Shown here piece by piece: positions 62,190 to 64,000 of a stretch of 64,000 nucleotides of DNA. This stretch comes from Mucor racemosus. Lineage: Eukaryota; Mucoromycota; Mucoromycetes; Mucorales; Mucoraceae. The number at the start of each line of letters is the position of its first letter. Within the stretch, counting starts at the first letter, position 1. The position numbers and the translations under genes are program-made. The notes beneath the pieces were generated by a model that was not told where the DNA came from, searched no databases, and worked only from the letters and a program-made list of their open reading frames with translations. The stretch is taken from positions 62,001 to 126,000 of the forward strand of contig JAPEHQ010000023.1 of assembly GCA_027405735.1 (NCBI GenBank), written 5' to 3'.

Positions 62190-63400
62190 TCTGTTTGAGT
62201 AGCCCCATACTAAACGTTCTTAGGACATACCTTAGACATTGAAAAAATATATCTAAGCTGTCAAATCATGCTACCTGTTCTTGTGAATATTTTATATCCT
62301 AAGAAAAAATCAAAAACAGGTAAAATCTACTACTTTTTCCTGGATCATAGGTCCAACTTCATCTCTGCTGATTTTTTTTTCACTAAATAACACCGAGAAA
62401 AAATGTGTGCGGATATATCTAAGATGTTTAATTTTTATTCAAAAACGCATTTCCAAAAATACCTTGTCTCTAGCGGATGGTACAATCCTTTTTGTGCTAA
62501 TGTTTCAGATTTCTACAGATACTTCACCACTAAAACTTGAAAACTTTGAGCCTTATTATCCCTGCAAAAAATTCAGCTATATTAAAAAACTTTAATGATA
62601 AAACTTACTTGTTTTGAAGCGCTCTACAACATATTTCAGTATAAAAAAAATCAGCACACTTCTTTATTTTTTATTTTTTTGACATTTTCGTAGTAGATTT
62701 CAAATTATTCGTTAAATTGAGCAGCATCCTTTTTTACATTCATGTCAACAAGCTTGCTGAGCTCTCTCGGATCCAATTTAGTTTTTTTCAAAATATTAAT
62801 TTTTCGTGAAGACATCCTCAAAAGTGTGTACAAAGGAATACTTTTGCTTCAAACTTCAATTTTCCCTTATATACCCTCATCCTAAATTCTGAATTTGAAA
62901 AAAAAATTGACAAGAAGTTCGTTTTCTCTACGAAATATGCAGCTAGAATGTTTAAAAATGGCTCGATCGATAGATATTTCTGTTGTGCATTATTTTCATT
63001 AATTATATTTGGAGTATACTTATAAAAACTAATGTGCATCTTCAAAAAATCTCTAAAATTTCAATCGCATTTTACATAAAATTTAATGTGAAATATATGT
63101 TTTAATTTTGTTAAGATGGATGCAGAATTAAAAACTGTACAAAAACCGTTTAACACGCTAGGACAACTTACTTTGTAGTTCATGAGCCATTAAACAATTT
63201 TGTTTTTTGAATCATTTTTCGTTCATTTTTTCAAATCAATTTTGGAACCCCGTTATGATAGATTTTAAGCTGTGATAAGAGCTTTTATTTTGATTATATC
63301 GACGAAAAAATAATATGTTTTGTTGAAACAAAAATTATAGAATAGTTTTGAGTTGGATCTATCTTGTGAATGCAAAAAATTAATACTTCAATCTAGGTGC
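62190..63400 (-). repeat. 1.2-kb dispersed repeat N, copy 2 (inverted)
   Basis: Inverted, clearly diverged counterpart of 12,840-14,012, colinear along its length: atagatccaa, ttcatgaac/gctcatgaac, ctatcgatcgagc, gtagagaaaacga, atgagggtatataaggg, aaactaaattggatccga, gcttcaaaacaagtaag and tggtgttatttagtg-like words occur in the same order. No intact frame. Confidence 0.75.
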
Positions 63401-63609
63401 CCAATTTCTAATATATATACAGTAAATAACGGTGTTGTTTATTACTAAAATAAAAAAATATATAAAATAAAAGCGATAGAAATACAATTATGATTAGTTA
63501 AAGTTTTTATTACGAAGGATTTCTCAAGATTCAAAATAATTGAAGATGATGGTATTTACTGTATAGTGATTTGGAGTGTTATATCGGAATCTACATATAG
63601 CGCTACGGT

Positions 63610-63932
63610 TGATTTATTGAGACTTTGTAAATTAAAATCAACGTAAAAAGTACCGTTTATTAGAATGAATTAAATATGGGTTTATATAGTTATTTGGATT
63701 GCGCGATAAGATCTAATGGACAGGGATCCATTAGATGTCACAGTAGTGGGAATTATTATTTATTGATAAATAGGTATGGATATAATATGTTATGTTTCAT
63801 TGGTAATATTGGTATAAGCCATGTTTCATTATTAGTTCCTAGATAACAGGAACCAGTTACTGAACAATAGAACTTGCTAGATCTGTCAAAGGTCTTCTAT
63901 ATATGGAATGTTGTAATTATTGCGTTAGATTA
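63610..63932 (+). mobile_element. Solo LTR, copy 5
   Basis: Starts TGATTTATTGAG and ends near GCGTTAGATTA, flanked by ACGGT at 63605-63609 and 63933-63937. Highly similar to the LTR at 20,751 for most of its length; the terminal CA has become TA. Confidence 0.8.
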
Positions 63933-64000
63933 ACGGTAATCGTGTTATCAGGATATTGCTATTATTACACTAGTAATAGCTATTGTATCATCTCCTGATA

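Overview
The window is eukaryotic nuclear DNA from a fungus, most probably an early-diverging filamentous fungus (Mucoromycota, Mucorales-like). It is strongly AT-rich. Its genes are dense, often back to back, and split by many short introns of roughly 42-80 nt with GTAAGT-like donors and YAG acceptors. The content fits this lineage: a Rhizopus-type NAD L-lactate dehydrogenase, a fused lycopene-cyclase/phytoene-synthase (CarRP architecture), a G-E fused molybdenum-cofactor protein, a PMT1 mannosyltransferase and Tc1 transposons. I cannot name the species.

Layout. 1-1,740: dispersed repeats. 1,950-7,060: PMT1 and a METTL2/Trm140-type tRNA methyltransferase on the minus strand, plus two doubtful small genes. 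8,305-12,383: lactate dehydrogenase, a C2H2 zinc-finger protein and an unknown acidic protein. 12,840-23,710: a repeat-rich block with a tRNA-like gene, a 1.2-kb repeat, a composite repeat carrying a fragment resembling dynein intermediate chain, an intact Tc1/mariner element and solo LTRs. 24,955-38,410: a gene island (MDR oxidoreductase, ribosomal protein eL42, a small His-rich protein, mitochondrial LeuRS, a TLC-domain membrane protein, gephyrin-like MoCo synthase, a SRPBCC protein, an NSUN RNA methyltransferase and a GNAT acetyltransferase). 39,345-48,040: a second repeat block containing a near-identical 3.5-kb duplicate of part of the first. 49,800-53,823: a GPI-anchored secreted protein and the CarRP-like fusion. 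53,824-58,591: a long gene-poor spacer. 58,592-61,439: eIF2B delta and an ArfGAP. 62,190-64,000: an inverted copy of the 1.2-kb repeat and another solo LTR.

Most genes are housekeeping: translation (eL42, LeuRS, eIF2B delta, tRNA and RNA methyltransferases), secretion and glycosylation (PMT1, ArfGAP) and cofactor synthesis (gephyrin-like). The least ordinary gene is the CarRP-like fusion at 51,705-53,823. Its phytoene-synthase half keeps both Asp-rich motifs, but its membrane lycopene-cyclase half appears to have lost the conserved acidic cyclase motifs. The repeat blocks record insertion history well: LTR and Tc1 insertions can be compared with empty copies in the same window.

Gene models with several exons were assembled by hand from splice signals and reading-frame continuity. 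Total coding lengths are divisible by three in every multi-exon model given.
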